From the NCBI RefSeq assembly GCF_002013915.1, contig NZ_MBTF01000003.1, forward strand, positions 62,001 through 126,000: DNA of 64,000 nt. The letters run 5' to 3'. The notes under the pieces are model-generated. The model had not been told where the DNA came from, did not search any database, and saw only the letters and a list, made by a program, of their open reading frames with translations. The DNA comes from Mucilaginibacter pedocola. GTDB lineage: Bacteria; Bacteroidota; Bacteroidia; Sphingobacteriales; Sphingobacteriaceae. Numbering within the stretch: position 1 is the first letter of the stretch; the number at the start of each line of letters is the position of its first letter. The position numbers and the translations under genes were made by a program. Below, piece after piece: positions 35,285-43,026 of the stretch.

Positions 35285-35766
35285 GAGTAAAAACCGTATT
35301 CGATACTGGTGAGCAAATTATTTACCAAACGCAGGCCCTCACCGGTATCAAGCAGATCAACGGGGGCAACATTGCCAATAGCCAAATTGGGGCGGCTTAT
35401 CCAATTGTTTATGGTAGCGGCATCGCCAAAAATATCAAGCCCGCGGGTGTAAATACGGGTAAACTCGTATAAAAAGTTTGACTGCTCGGGAGAGAGGCGG
35501 TCATCTTTTTCGTAACGATTTAGTTGGCGCGTACTGATATGCAGGATGTTAGAAAGCTGCGTGCGCGATATGTTGGTTTTCTCTAAAACGGTATCAATAG
35601 CCAGTTTTGGTATGCCATCCCTGATGTGCTCAATGGCGGCATCCCTGGCAGGCGGATTTGTATTATAGACTATTTCAGGCTCCCTTAACAGGAATTTTAG
35701 TACTTCATCACCCTCCGGCATTTCGTAGGGGAGTGATTCTACATTAAATATTTCGGGCTCTTTCAT
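35281..35766 (-). CDS. Xre/MbcA/ParS-type antitoxin
   Basis: A 161-residue antitoxin for the RES toxin. The central Xre-like helix-turn-helix is seen as TVLEKTNISRTQLSNILHIS (about 58-77), and the C-terminal toxin-binding domain as the GLDIFGDAATINNWISRP block (about 113-130), ending in the ligand-like tail VNNLLTSIEYGFYS. A good ribosome site (AGGAGG, 35779-35774 on the minus strand) precedes ATG 35766. It is expected to repress its own promoter through repeats at 35785-35814. Confidence 0.9.
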   Translation of the reverse strand: MKEPEIFNVESLPYEMPEGDEVLKFLLREPEIVYNTNPPARDAAIEHIRDGIPKLAIDTVLEKTNISRTQLSNILHISTRQLNRYEKDDRLSPEQSNFLYEFTRIYTRGLDIFGDAATINNWISRPNLAIGNVAPVDLLDTGEGLRLVNNLLTSIEYGFYS

Positions 35767-35784
35767 TTTATAACCTCCTGAATT

Positions 35785-35814
35785 ATGTCTTCAAATGTAC
35801 AGACAAATGTCTTC
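35785..35814 (-). promoter_or_regulatory. Operator and -7 box of the Xre/RES operon
   Basis: On the minus strand, TACATTTG (35799-35792) is an exact -7 box. Directly upstream lies the palindrome AGACA-n2-TGTCT (35801-35812). ATGTCTTC occurs twice (35785-35792 and 35807-35814), 22 bases apart, about two helical turns. This fits autorepression by the Xre antitoxin. Confidence 0.55.
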
Positions 35815-35867
35815 TTTTGGAAATTTGTTTTCATTTTTCCCTATAAAAAGTTTACGCTATGTTAGGC

Positions 35868-35905
35868 TGTTCAGACTTTCGGCTTTTTCCGACTTGCGGA
35901 CTATT
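35868..35905. repeat. AGTCCGAAAG-type repeat, locus 2 (inverted)
   Basis: GACTTTCGGC and GACTTGCGGAC-like units, the reverse complement of the repeat in locus 1. It overlaps the -33 element of the dehydrogenase promoter. Confidence 0.5.
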
Positions 35906-35924
35906 CAAAAAACCTCTATTTTTG
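35894..35924 (+). promoter_or_regulatory. Promoter of the leucine-type dehydrogenase gene
   Basis: TTG (35894-35896), a 20-base spacer, and TATTTTTG (35917-35924) match the Bacteroidota consensus. Start codon at 35962. Confidence 0.6.
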
Positions 35925-35961
35925 CAGCAAAACCGGAAAAATACAAAATAGCCGTTCTGTA

Positions 35962-37047
35962 ATGCCTTCACCACAGCCCACCGATAGTATTTTCAGCCAG
36001 CTTGATGCCCTCGGCCATAAAAAAGTTGTGTTTTGCAGCGACCCGGATACCGGTTTGAAAGCCATCATTGCTATTCATGATACTACTTTAGGACCCGCAT
36101 TGGGTGGTACCCGCTATTGGGCCTACCGAAGCGAGCAGGAAGCTTTGCAGGACGTACTGCGGCTATCAAAAGCCATGACGTATAAGTCGGCCATTGCAGG
36201 TTTAAACCTGGGTGGGGGTAAGGCAGTCATCATCGGCGATTCGCGCAAGGATAAAACCGAGGCGTTGCTACGCAAGTTCGGCCGTTTCATCAAAAACCTT
36301 AACGGGGAATTTATTACCGCCGAAGATGTAGGTACCAACCCGCGCGACATGGAGTACATCCGCATGGAGACCCAGCATGTTACCGGCGTGCCCGAAAGCA
36401 TGGGTGGCAGCGGCGACCCTGCACCTATAGCGGCATTGGGCGTATACATGGGCATTAAGGCCTGCGTAAAAGAACTTTACGGTAACGATACCATTACCGG
36501 CCGCTCGGTTATTGTACAGGGTATTGGCCACGTAGGTGAGCATTTGGTGAAACTGCTGCGCGAGGATAACGCCAAAGTTTACGTGAGCGATATTAACGAT
36601 GAGCGCACCCGCCAGGTATCAAAAAAATACGGTGCCGAAGCTGTATCTAACAATACCATCTTCGATATCAACGCCGATATTTATTCGCCATGCGCATTGG
36701 GTGCTACCATCAATACGCAAACCATTGCCAAACTGCAGTGCGCCATTATAGCCGGCTCGGCCAACAACCAGTTGCAGGATGAGGCTGTACACGGGCAAAT
36801 GTTGCTGGATAAAGGCATACTATTTGCGCCCGATTACGTTATAAGTGCAGGCGGCATTATCAATTGCTATTCGGAACTGATGGGTTTTAGCAAAAAACGC
36901 ACTATGCAGCTTACAGAGAATATTTACGAGGCTACCCGCAATGTGTTAAAACTATCGGCAGCCGAGAAAATTTCCACGGTGGTGGCGGCAAACAAAATAG
37001 CCGAAAAACGTATTTCAGATATTAAAAAAGTAAAATCAACCTATTAA
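35962..37047 (+). CDS. Glu/Leu/Phe/Val dehydrogenase (leucine dehydrogenase-like)
   Basis: A 361-residue NAD-dependent amino acid dehydrogenase that interconverts branched-chain amino acids and their 2-oxo acids. The substrate domain has GPALGGTRYW near 48 and the catalytic lysine region SAIAGLNLGGGKAVI near 78-92. The Rossmann fold shows QGIGHVGEHLVKLL near 188. Size and motifs match leucine/valine dehydrogenases rather than the longer glutamate enzymes. It lies 49 bases upstream of nusB and may share its transcript. Confidence 0.92.
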   Translation: MPSPQPTDSIFSQLDALGHKKVVFCSDPDTGLKAIIAIHDTTLGPALGGTRYWAYRSEQEALQDVLRLSKAMTYKSAIAGLNLGGGKAVIIGDSRKDKTEALLRKFGRFIKNLNGEFITAEDVGTNPRDMEYIRMETQHVTGVPESMGGSGDPAPIAALGVYMGIKACVKELYGNDTITGRSVIVQGIGHVGEHLVKLLREDNAKVYVSDINDERTRQVSKKYGAEAVSNNTIFDINADIYSPCALGATINTQTIAKLQCAIIAGSANNQLQDEAVHGQMLLDKGILFAPDYVISAGGIINCYSELMGFSKKRTMQLTENIYEATRNVLKLSAAEKISTVVAANKIAEKRISDIKKVKSTY

Positions 37048-37096
37048 TAATTATCATAAACAGCTCCAATTGTCCGGGGCATAATCGTTCTTACAA

Positions 37097-38044
37097 ATGT
37101 TAAACAGAAGGCACCTTAGGGTAAAAGTATTACAATCTTTGTACGCGTACCATCAATCGAATTCGCGCGATATTAAACATCACGAAAAACAATTACTGAG
37201 CAGTATAGACCAGGTATTTGAAATGTACATCTGGATGCTCTCGCTTATCAGCGAAGTTATACTATATGCAGAGCGCGACGCCGAAGAACGTGCAAATAAA
37301 CATCTGCCTACTAAAGAGGACCTGAACCCTAACCTCAGAATTTTAACCAACAAGTTTTACACCTCGCTTAACGATAATAAAGAATACCTTGTTGCTTTAA
37401 AGAAATACAAGGTAGAGTGGTCGTTCGATCCTGAACTGGCTAAATCGCTCTTCATTACACTGAAAAACTCATCGGAATACGCTGAATACCTGGCAAAAAC
37501 CGATGATACCATCAGCACCGATAAAGACATCATCAAATTCATTTTCAAGAAAGTTATCCTGAAATCGTCGCTTGCCGAGCAGGTGTTTGAAGATAAATTT
37601 ATTTACTGGCCGGTTGATAAAGAAGTGTTGCAGGCCCTGATAGCCAAAACCTTCAAAAACTTCGCTTCCGAAAACCCTAAAGAAAACCATTTGGCCGAGA
37701 TAAGCGGTAACTGGGTAGAAGATAAAGAGTTCGTGCTGAACCTTTACGCACAAACCATCAAATTTGATGCCCCTTACCAGGAACTGATAGCTCAAAAAAC
37801 CCAAAACTGGGAGCCGGACCGTATTGCCATGATGGATACGCTTTTGATGAAGATGGCCATTGTGGAATTTATTAACTTTACCTCGATACCGGTTAAGGTT
37901 ACCATTAACGAATACCTGGAGATATCTAAGGAGTTTAGTACTCCTAAGAGTAACTCGTTCATCAATGGTATCTTAGATAAAATATTGGCCGAATTAAAAG
38001 CCGAGAACAAGGTAAAGAAAGTTGGCAGAGGACTAATAGAATAA
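37097..38044 (+). CDS. nusB: Transcription antitermination protein NusB (long form)
   Basis: Binds BoxA RNA with NusE/S10 in rRNA antitermination. The 315-residue protein is more than twice the length of E. coli NusB, as usual in Bacteroidota. It begins with the family start LNRRHLRVKVLQSLYAYHQS. The C-terminal NusB core is seen in WEPDRIAMMDTLLMKMAIVEF and ITINEYLEISKEFSTPKS followed by FINGILDKI. The middle (about 60-190) is a family-specific insertion. It heads a run of closely spaced genes (nusB, DUF1573, yajC). Confidence 0.94.
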   Translation: MLNRRHLRVKVLQSLYAYHQSNSRDIKHHEKQLLSSIDQVFEMYIWMLSLISEVILYAERDAEERANKHLPTKEDLNPNLRILTNKFYTSLNDNKEYLVALKKYKVEWSFDPELAKSLFITLKNSSEYAEYLAKTDDTISTDKDIIKFIFKKVILKSSLAEQVFEDKFIYWPVDKEVLQALIAKTFKNFASENPKENHLAEISGNWVEDKEFVLNLYAQTIKFDAPYQELIAQKTQNWEPDRIAMMDTLLMKMAIVEFINFTSIPVKVTINEYLEISKEFSTPKSNSFINGILDKILAELKAENKVKKVGRGLIE

Positions 38045-38051
38045 CCCGATA

Positions 38052-38480
38052 ATGAAAAAACTAATTGTATGTGCTATGGTTGCCGCTACGTTATTGTCGG
38101 CAGCATGTGGTTCTTCAACCCAAAGCGGCAATGCAGCTACTGCCGAAAATGCAGGTGCTACCAATGCGCCGGTAATGAAGTTCGAAAAAGACACTCACGA
38201 CTTTGGCAAAATTAAAACTGGCGACAAAGTAACCTACGAGTTTAAATTTACCAATACCGGCAAATCGCCCCTGATTATTCAGGATGCTATTGCTACCTGC
38301 GGCTGCACCAAGCCCGAGTGGCCAAAAACACCTGTGCAACCCGGTGCCGATGGCGTTGTTAAAGTAACTTTCGATAGCACGGGCAAATCGGGTTTACAGG
38401 ATAAGCAAATTACGGTTACTGCCAATACCAACCCTGCCCAAACTATGGTGCACCTTATTGGCGAGGTAGCTACTAAATAA
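38052..38480 (+). CDS. DUF1573 lipoprotein
   Basis: A 142-residue exported protein, lipidated at the Cys of LLSAAC (residue 19), with a low-complexity Ala/Asn/Thr spacer and then a DUF1573 immunoglobulin-like domain: FEKDTHDFGKIKTGDKVTYEF and ATCGCTKPEWPKTPVQPG. The CGCT pair is a hallmark of the family. Function unknown; usually found between nusB and yajC in this phylum, as here (7 bases after nusB, 15 before yajC). Confidence 0.9.
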   Translation: MKKLIVCAMVAATLLSAACGSSTQSGNAATAENAGATNAPVMKFEKDTHDFGKIKTGDKVTYEFKFTNTGKSPLIIQDAIATCGCTKPEWPKTPVQPGADGVVKVTFDSTGKSGLQDKQITVTANTNPAQTMVHLIGEVATK

Positions 38481-38495
38481 TACATACACTATAAA

Positions 38496-38840
38496 ATGAC
38501 AGCAACTATTTTACTACAGGCGGCAGCGCAGCCTACTATTTTTGGCATGAACCCACAGATCATCATGTTTGGGTTAATTGCTATTGTGTTTTATTTCTTC
38601 ATGATACGCCCGCAAATGAAAAAGGCTAAAGATCAGAAGAAATACGTTGAAGAACTTAAAAAAGGCGACAAAGTGGTAACCACAGCCGGCATACACGGTA
38701 AAATATACGAGATTTCGGAAGCGACTGCTACTATAGTGGTTGAGGTAGAGAACGGTGCACGCATCCGTTTCAGTAAATCGGCCATCTCGTTAGATGAATC
38801 GAAGGCATTGAATACGCCTGCCGTTGAAAAGAAAGCCTAA
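38496..38840 (+). CDS. yajC: Preprotein translocase subunit YajC
   Basis: A 114-residue Sec accessory protein of the SecDF-YajC complex. One N-terminal membrane helix (about 20-38, ending FYFFMIRPQMKK), followed by the conserved KKYVEELKKGDKVVTTAGIHGKI-like cytosolic domain. Length typical. Third gene of the nusB cluster. Confidence 0.95.
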   Translation: MTATILLQAAAQPTIFGMNPQIIMFGLIAIVFYFFMIRPQMKKAKDQKKYVEELKKGDKVVTTAGIHGKIYEISEATATIVVEVENGARIRFSKSAISLDESKALNTPAVEKKA

Positions 38841-38911
38841 TTGAGCTGAAAGCCGAAAGTTTAAAGCAGAAAGCAATTCAACGTTCGGTTCTTAAAACAT
38901 AACAAATACAA

Positions 38912-38974
38912 AGCGGAAGGCTTAAAGCGCGAATAGAAAGTAGTATTTTTGTTCGATGCTTTAAGCCTTTCGCT
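38912..38974. repeat. Inverted repeat enclosing a promoter
   Basis: Left arm 38912-38928 and right arm 38958-38974 pair at 16 of 17 positions. The 29-base loop holds the -7 box at 38944-38951. The preceding 38850-38880 stretch has related GAAAGC/AAAGC units. Confidence 0.75.
38944..38951 (+). promoter_or_regulatory. -7 box (TATTTTTG) for the ybbR-coaE cluster
   Basis: An exact TAnnTTTG match 44 bases before the ybbR-like start, placed in the loop of an inverted repeat. Confidence 0.5.
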
Positions 38975-38995
38975 TTCTGCTTTACGGGTAAACAA

Positions 38996-39940
38996 ATGGC
39001 AATTATCAAACTATCGGCTATTGAGCGCAGGCGGTTATCCGCTTTTGTTACCTGCCTTGCCGTTGCTATTGTTGCCTGGGTATTTACGGTGCTATCAAAC
39101 CCGCAAACCTATAAAGTAAAGCAAGCCATTGTTTTTAAAAATATGCCGCAGCGGCGCGCCTTTCACTCGCTACAGCCCGATACGCTTAATGCTACCGTAG
39201 TTGGCAGCGGCTGGAAGATGCTTTTTACACGTATGAGCGAGAGCAATGATAGGGTGACCGTTGACCTGAGTACGCTCGAAAGCAAAAACTACATTGTTTT
39301 AAATAACCAGCTAAGGCAGATAAACGCCCGCCGCGATGCCGAGCATCAAATTATCGGCTTCGACCCCGATACGCTTTTTTTCGATTTCTCTAACCGGCTA
39401 ATTAAGCGCGTGCCCGTAAAGCTGGTGAACGGCGTAAAATATCAGAAGCAATTCATGCAGTCGGGCGCGATTGTTATTAAGCCCTCGCACGTAACCATTA
39501 GTGGCCCTGCCGAGGTATTGGCAAAAATATCGGCCTGGAAAACTGATTCGGTAAACTTGAAAGGGCAGAACGAGAGTTACCATAGCCGTGTAAACTTGCA
39601 GCCAAGTACCGAGGGTAACTTAACCGTATTGCCCAAAAGTGTTATAGTGAACATCCCCGTTGATGAGTTTACTGAGAAAACGTTACAGATACCTGTAAGG
39701 CTTATTAATAACCGCCATTATTACGATGTAAAGGTTTTTCCGCAAAAGGTGAAGGTTACGTTTACTACTGCGCTGAAAGATTTTGCGGATATTAACGAGG
39801 ATGATTTTGAAGCCGTGGCCGATCTGGACCAATGGACGCAGGGTTATAGGGTGTTAACGGTAAGGCTTACGCATTCGCCATCGTACAGTAAAGTGGTTAA
39901 AATAGTGCCACAAAATGTAGACTTTATTGTTAAAAAATAA
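38996..39940 (+). CDS. YbbR/CdaR-domain membrane protein
   Basis: A 314-residue protein with an N-terminal membrane helix (about 16-35) and YbbR-like repeats outside the membrane, seen as repeated strands ending in PVKL and IPVRLIN (VPVKLVNGVKYQKQF, then LQIPVRLINNRHYY and KVFPQKVKVTFT). In Firmicutes the homologue CdaR controls the diadenylate cyclase CdaA; no cdaA is adjacent here, so that role is only suggested. It overlaps coaE by one base. Confidence 0.85.
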   Translation: MAIIKLSAIERRRLSAFVTCLAVAIVAWVFTVLSNPQTYKVKQAIVFKNMPQRRAFHSLQPDTLNATVVGSGWKMLFTRMSESNDRVTVDLSTLESKNYIVLNNQLRQINARRDAEHQIIGFDPDTLFFDFSNRLIKRVPVKLVNGVKYQKQFMQSGAIVIKPSHVTISGPAEVLAKISAWKTDSVNLKGQNESYHSRVNLQPSTEGNLTVLPKSVIVNIPVDEFTEKTLQIPVRLINNRHYYDVKVFPQKVKVTFTTALKDFADINEDDFEAVADLDQWTQGYRVLTVRLTHSPSYSKVVKIVPQNVDFIVKK

Positions 39941-40548
39941 TGTTTAAAGTAGGTATAACCGGCAATATAGGCAGCGGCAAAACTACGGTTTGCAAAATAT
40001 TCGAGGTGTTGGGCATCCCGGTGTTTTATGCAGATGACGAAGCTAAAAAAGTAATGGTGAATGATGCCATACTTATAGATGGGGTAAAAAAAGCCTTCGG
40101 CGATGAATCATACCTGCCCGATGGGTCACTTAACCGCAAACACATTGCCGCTATAGTTTTTAATAACGATGAGGAACTGATAAAGCTGAACCGGCTGGTG
40201 CATCCCGCTGTGTTTCGTGCTTTTGATGTTTGGGCGCAACAGTTCAAGGGCCGGGCTGATATTCCGTATGTGATAAAAGAGGCTGCGATTTTATTCGAGA
40301 GCGAGTCTTACAAAAAAGTCCACCGCTCATTAATGGTATCCGCGCCGGAGAAGCTCAGGTTTCAGCGTGTGATGCTTCGCGATACTATAAGCGAAGAAGA
40401 AGTGCAGAAACGGAACGCCCGCCAAATGAGCGAAGAGCAAAAGACTGATATGGCCGACGATGTAATTTTAAACGACGATACCCAACTGGTAATACCACAG
40501 GTACTGCAAATGCACAAACTGTACCTTTCCCTGGCCAAGAGCGAATGA
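39940..40548 (+). CDS. coaE: Dephospho-CoA kinase
   Basis: Catalyses the last step of coenzyme A synthesis. The 202-residue protein has the P-loop GNIGSGKTT at residues 7-15, the substrate-binding DDEAKKVM near 31 and the lid segment KRNARQMSEEQK near 154. Length is normal. It overlaps ybbR by one base and the following nuclease by four bases, so the three are translationally coupled. Confidence 0.95.
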   Translation: MFKVGITGNIGSGKTTVCKIFEVLGIPVFYADDEAKKVMVNDAILIDGVKKAFGDESYLPDGSLNRKHIAAIVFNNDEELIKLNRLVHPAVFRAFDVWAQQFKGRADIPYVIKEAAILFESESYKKVHRSLMVSAPEKLRFQRVMLRDTISEEEVQKRNARQMSEEQKTDMADDVILNDDTQLVIPQVLQMHKLYLSLAKSE

Positions 40549-41483
40549 TATTAGACGATTTCTTATCCTTTAACGCCAACGGGCTTTATTGCTCCTACGG
40601 CGATTTCTATTTAGATCCAAAGCAGCCCGTAACAAATGCCATTATCAGTCACGCTCACGCCGACCATGCGATTGCCAGCAATACTAGCGTTTACGCAACC
40701 GAAGCCACCATTGCTTTTATGCAGCTGCGTTATGGTAAATTGGCTGGTAAAGTGCTTTACACTGCAGCTTACTATGCCTCTTTCAATGTTGGTGGTGTAG
40801 ATATTACCTTCATCCCTGCAGGGCACATGCCGGGTTCCGCGCAAATATTAATGGAGTATAAAGGCATCAGGTATTTATACACCGGCGATTATAAGCTGCA
40901 GCCCGATGCTACCTGCGAACCTATGGAATTTGTGAAAGCCGATGTGCTGATAACCGAAAGTACGTTTGCCGAACCCAATACCAGCCATCCCGACCCGGTA
41001 GAAGAAATAAAAAAGCTGAACGATATCAAAATAAATATCCTGCTTGGGGCTTATGCGCTCGGCAAAAGCCAGCGCCTCATCAGGATGATAAACGATTACG
41101 CCCCGCAGAAGAAAATATTGGTGCATCACCGTATTATGCCTATCAACGCCATTTACGAGAAGATGGGCTTTGCATTGGGAAAACACCAGATATACGGCCG
41201 TAAGCTGATGAAAACGCAAGAAGAGTGGGTGTATATAGTGCCGCCTTTTACCTTCGACAGTTATATCAGGGCGGTAGGGGTAAAGCGCTTGTTCGCCTCC
41301 GGGTGGAAAAATTTGCAGGTGAACACGCAGGATACTCTTTTTATATCCGACCATGCCGACTGGAACGATATCATCAAAACCGTTGAGCAAACCCAACCCC
41401 AACAAATTTGGACTTTGCATGGTGAGGGCAGGCATTTGAAGGAGCATTTTAAAAATGATATTTTTGTAAAGTTGTTGAACTAA
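40545..41483 (+). CDS. Metallo-beta-lactamase-fold exonuclease (ligase-associated / mRNA 3'-end-processing-like)
   Basis: A 312-residue beta-CASP/MBL-type nuclease. The metal site HxHxDH is in ISHAHADHA near residues 32-40, and later metal ligands lie in AGHMPGSAQIL near 88, YTGDYKL near 108 and FISDHADW near 265. Bacterial relatives are called ligase-associated exonucleases and act in DNA repair; no DNA ligase gene is adjacent, so an RNA-processing role cannot be excluded. It overlaps coaE and the DUF5522 gene. Confidence 0.85.
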   Translation: MILDDFLSFNANGLYCSYGDFYLDPKQPVTNAIISHAHADHAIASNTSVYATEATIAFMQLRYGKLAGKVLYTAAYYASFNVGGVDITFIPAGHMPGSAQILMEYKGIRYLYTGDYKLQPDATCEPMEFVKADVLITESTFAEPNTSHPDPVEEIKKLNDIKINILLGAYALGKSQRLIRMINDYAPQKKILVHHRIMPINAIYEKMGFALGKHQIYGRKLMKTQEEWVYIVPPFTFDSYIRAVGVKRLFASGWKNLQVNTQDTLFISDHADWNDIIKTVEQTQPQQIWTLHGEGRHLKEHFKNDIFVKLLN

Positions 41484-41644
41484 TGCTGCAGGAAAACGTA
41501 GACTACTACATTAACGCAGATGGCAACTTTGTTTTTACCGAAGCTTACCATTTAAAACGTGGTTATTGCTGCAAAAATAAGTGCCTGCATTGCCCATGGC
41601 ATTATGCCCGCGAGGATAAGGTTAAACAAAAAGACAATAAATAA
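41483..41644 (+). CDS. DUF5522-like small Cys-rich protein
   Basis: A 53-residue reading frame starting at an ATG that overlaps the nuclease stop (TAATG). The C-terminal half has the arrangement RGYCCKNKCLHCPWHYAR, with four Cys and one His, a short metal-binding-like motif seen in DUF5522 proteins of this phylum. The four-base coupling, conserved motif and codon use support a real gene. A metal-binding accessory role is inference. Confidence 0.85.
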   Translation: MLQENVDYYINADGNFVFTEAYHLKRGYCCKNKCLHCPWHYAREDKVKQKDNK

Positions 41645-41646
41645 GT

Positions 41647-41654
41647 TATATTTG
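41647..41654 (+). promoter_or_regulatory. -7 box (TATATTTG) for the marR-like gene
   Basis: Exact TAnnTTTG match, 27 bases before ATG 41681. No TTG at a good distance was found. Confidence 0.45.
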
Positions 41655-41680
41655 CATCAAAATCAAGCTATTGCACCACA

Positions 41681-42133
41681 ATGGGAATAGAAGAAGATAT
41701 ACAGAGTACAAATTTTGAGGATAACTACCACAAAGCAGTAATTAACCTGTCGTACACCTACGGCTGGATAACCAACTTGTCGCGCCCCAAATTTGAGCAG
41801 TACAATTTAACGCAGCAGCAGTTTAACATCCTGCGCATTTTGCGTGGCCAGTACCCCAAACCGGCTACTGTGAACCTATTGAAAGAGCGCATGATAGATA
41901 AAATGTCGGATGCATCGCGCATTGTGGATCGTTTGGTACAAAAGGGCCTGGTATCGCGCTGCACCAATAATAAAGACAGGCGCGCCGTTGATATCCGCAT
42001 CAGCGACCAGGGGCTCGACGTATTATCTACCATGGATAAAGAGTTCAAAACAAAGGATATGTTACAGGATAACCTTACGCTGGAAGAAGCGGGGTTGTTA
42101 AGCGATCTGCTGGATAAGATGCGGGGAGCTTAG
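41681..42133 (+). CDS. MarR-family transcriptional regulator
   Basis: A 150-residue winged-helix dimeric regulator. The recognition region includes LTQQQFNILRILRGQYPKPA and MSDASRIVDRLVQKGLVSRC, and the wing NNKDRRAVDIRISDQGLDVL contains the DxR pattern of the family. Its ligand and targets are unknown; there is no divergent efflux gene. Its own promoter is at 41647 and a strong terminator follows. Confidence 0.92.
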   Translation: MGIEEDIQSTNFEDNYHKAVINLSYTYGWITNLSRPKFEQYNLTQQQFNILRILRGQYPKPATVNLLKERMIDKMSDASRIVDRLVQKGLVSRCTNNKDRRAVDIRISDQGLDVLSTMDKEFKTKDMLQDNLTLEEAGLLSDLLDKMRGA

Positions 42134-42139
42134 CCTTTA

Positions 42140-42175
42140 AGTCCGAAGTCTTTAGTCCGAAAGTCCGAAAGATGA
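42140..42175. repeat. AGTCCGAAAG-type repeat, locus 3
   Basis: AGTCCGAAGTC, AGTCCGAAAGTCCGAAAGAT: tandem imperfect units right after the marR-like gene. Confidence 0.65.
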
Positions 42176-42185
42176 AAAATATAGG

Positions 42186-42210
42186 TGCCCGGTTATGCCG
42201 GGCATTTTTT
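42186..42210 (+). terminator. Rho-independent terminator
   Basis: TGCCCGG (42186-42192) pairs with CCGGGCA (42198-42204), 5-base loop, followed by six T. Confidence 0.85.
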
Positions 42211-42327
42211 ATTGGTGGCAGTACGAGAGTTTGGCGGTGTTGAATTTGCTCCGTTAGGAGCTACCTGTTTGTAGAAAGAAATAAAAATATTTTTTGTGCG
42301 CCGTAGGTGCTACCCCTAAACATAAAG

Positions 42328-42897
42328 CTATGCCATAAACCCCGGCTGCCATTTCTTAAATGCCACAAAAAATAGCCACCCTACCAAACTCCCGTAAATA
42401 GCGCCGACGGTTACATCAACAGGGTAATGCACGCCAACATAAACCTGTGCAAAGCAAATTATGGCTGCCCACAATAGTATAGTTACACCGACCCATCTCC
42501 ATCTTTTCCCAAATGCTAAACACAGAAACATGGCCATTGCAAAATGGTCGGTCGCGTGGGTGGAGGGGAAGCTATACCCGGGGCCGCAATCTATGCGGCT
42601 AATAACTGTTTTTGAGGTAACTGCATCCCGGCAGGGCCTGTCGCGCTGAACGGTTTTTTTGATGAGGCTGGCGCTGGTAAAATCGGCAAAGCCGGCACTT
42701 AGGGCAAGCATCAACACCAAAATAGCGCCTTGCTTTTTATAACGATAAATGCTGAAGCCGATGATGAAAATATACAACGGTATCCAAAACCTGGGGTTGC
42801 GCATCAGGGGCATTATCCAATCGAAGAACGCGTTGGCCAGACCGTGATTGATGAAATAAAATAAATGCCTGTCGAGCTGTAGGAGGAATTCGGGCAT
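42328..42897 (-). CDS. PAP2-family membrane phosphatase
   Basis: A 189-residue membrane phosphatase, possibly for undecaprenyl pyrophosphate or lipid phosphate. The three catalytic motifs are visible: KKTVQRDRP near 85-93, SFPSTHATDHFAMAMF near 110-125, and AQVYVGVHYPVDV near 155-168. The first position of motif 3 carries Ala-Gln in place of the canonical Ser-Arg, a variant I recall from other Bacteroidota members. About five membrane helices. The start is at ATG 42897 with a 105-base spacer to the divergent glmM. Confidence 0.9.
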   Translation of the reverse strand: MPEFLLQLDRHLFYFINHGLANAFFDWIMPLMRNPRFWIPLYIFIIGFSIYRYKKQGAILVLMLALSAGFADFTSASLIKKTVQRDRPCRDAVTSKTVISRIDCGPGYSFPSTHATDHFAMAMFLCLAFGKRWRWVGVTILLWAAIICFAQVYVGVHYPVDVTVGAIYGSLVGWLFFVAFKKWQPGFMA

Positions 42898-42997
42898 CGT
42901 GTTTTTAAACGGCTATTGATGTTTGCGCTTCAAATATAGCCATTTAATTGAGGCTTAAAAGTACAGCAATTTTACAATGCAATAAGTTAATTTACGT

Positions 42998-43005
42998 TAT
43001 TTTTG
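42998..43005 (+). promoter_or_regulatory. -7 box (TATTTTTG) for glmM
   Basis: Exact TAnnTTTG match. It overlaps an upstream TTG at 43003, which therefore cannot be the start codon of the same transcript, and is placed 21 bases before the TTG at 43027. Confidence 0.5.
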
Positions 43006-43026
43006 CAGGCTAAAACAGGTACGGAT

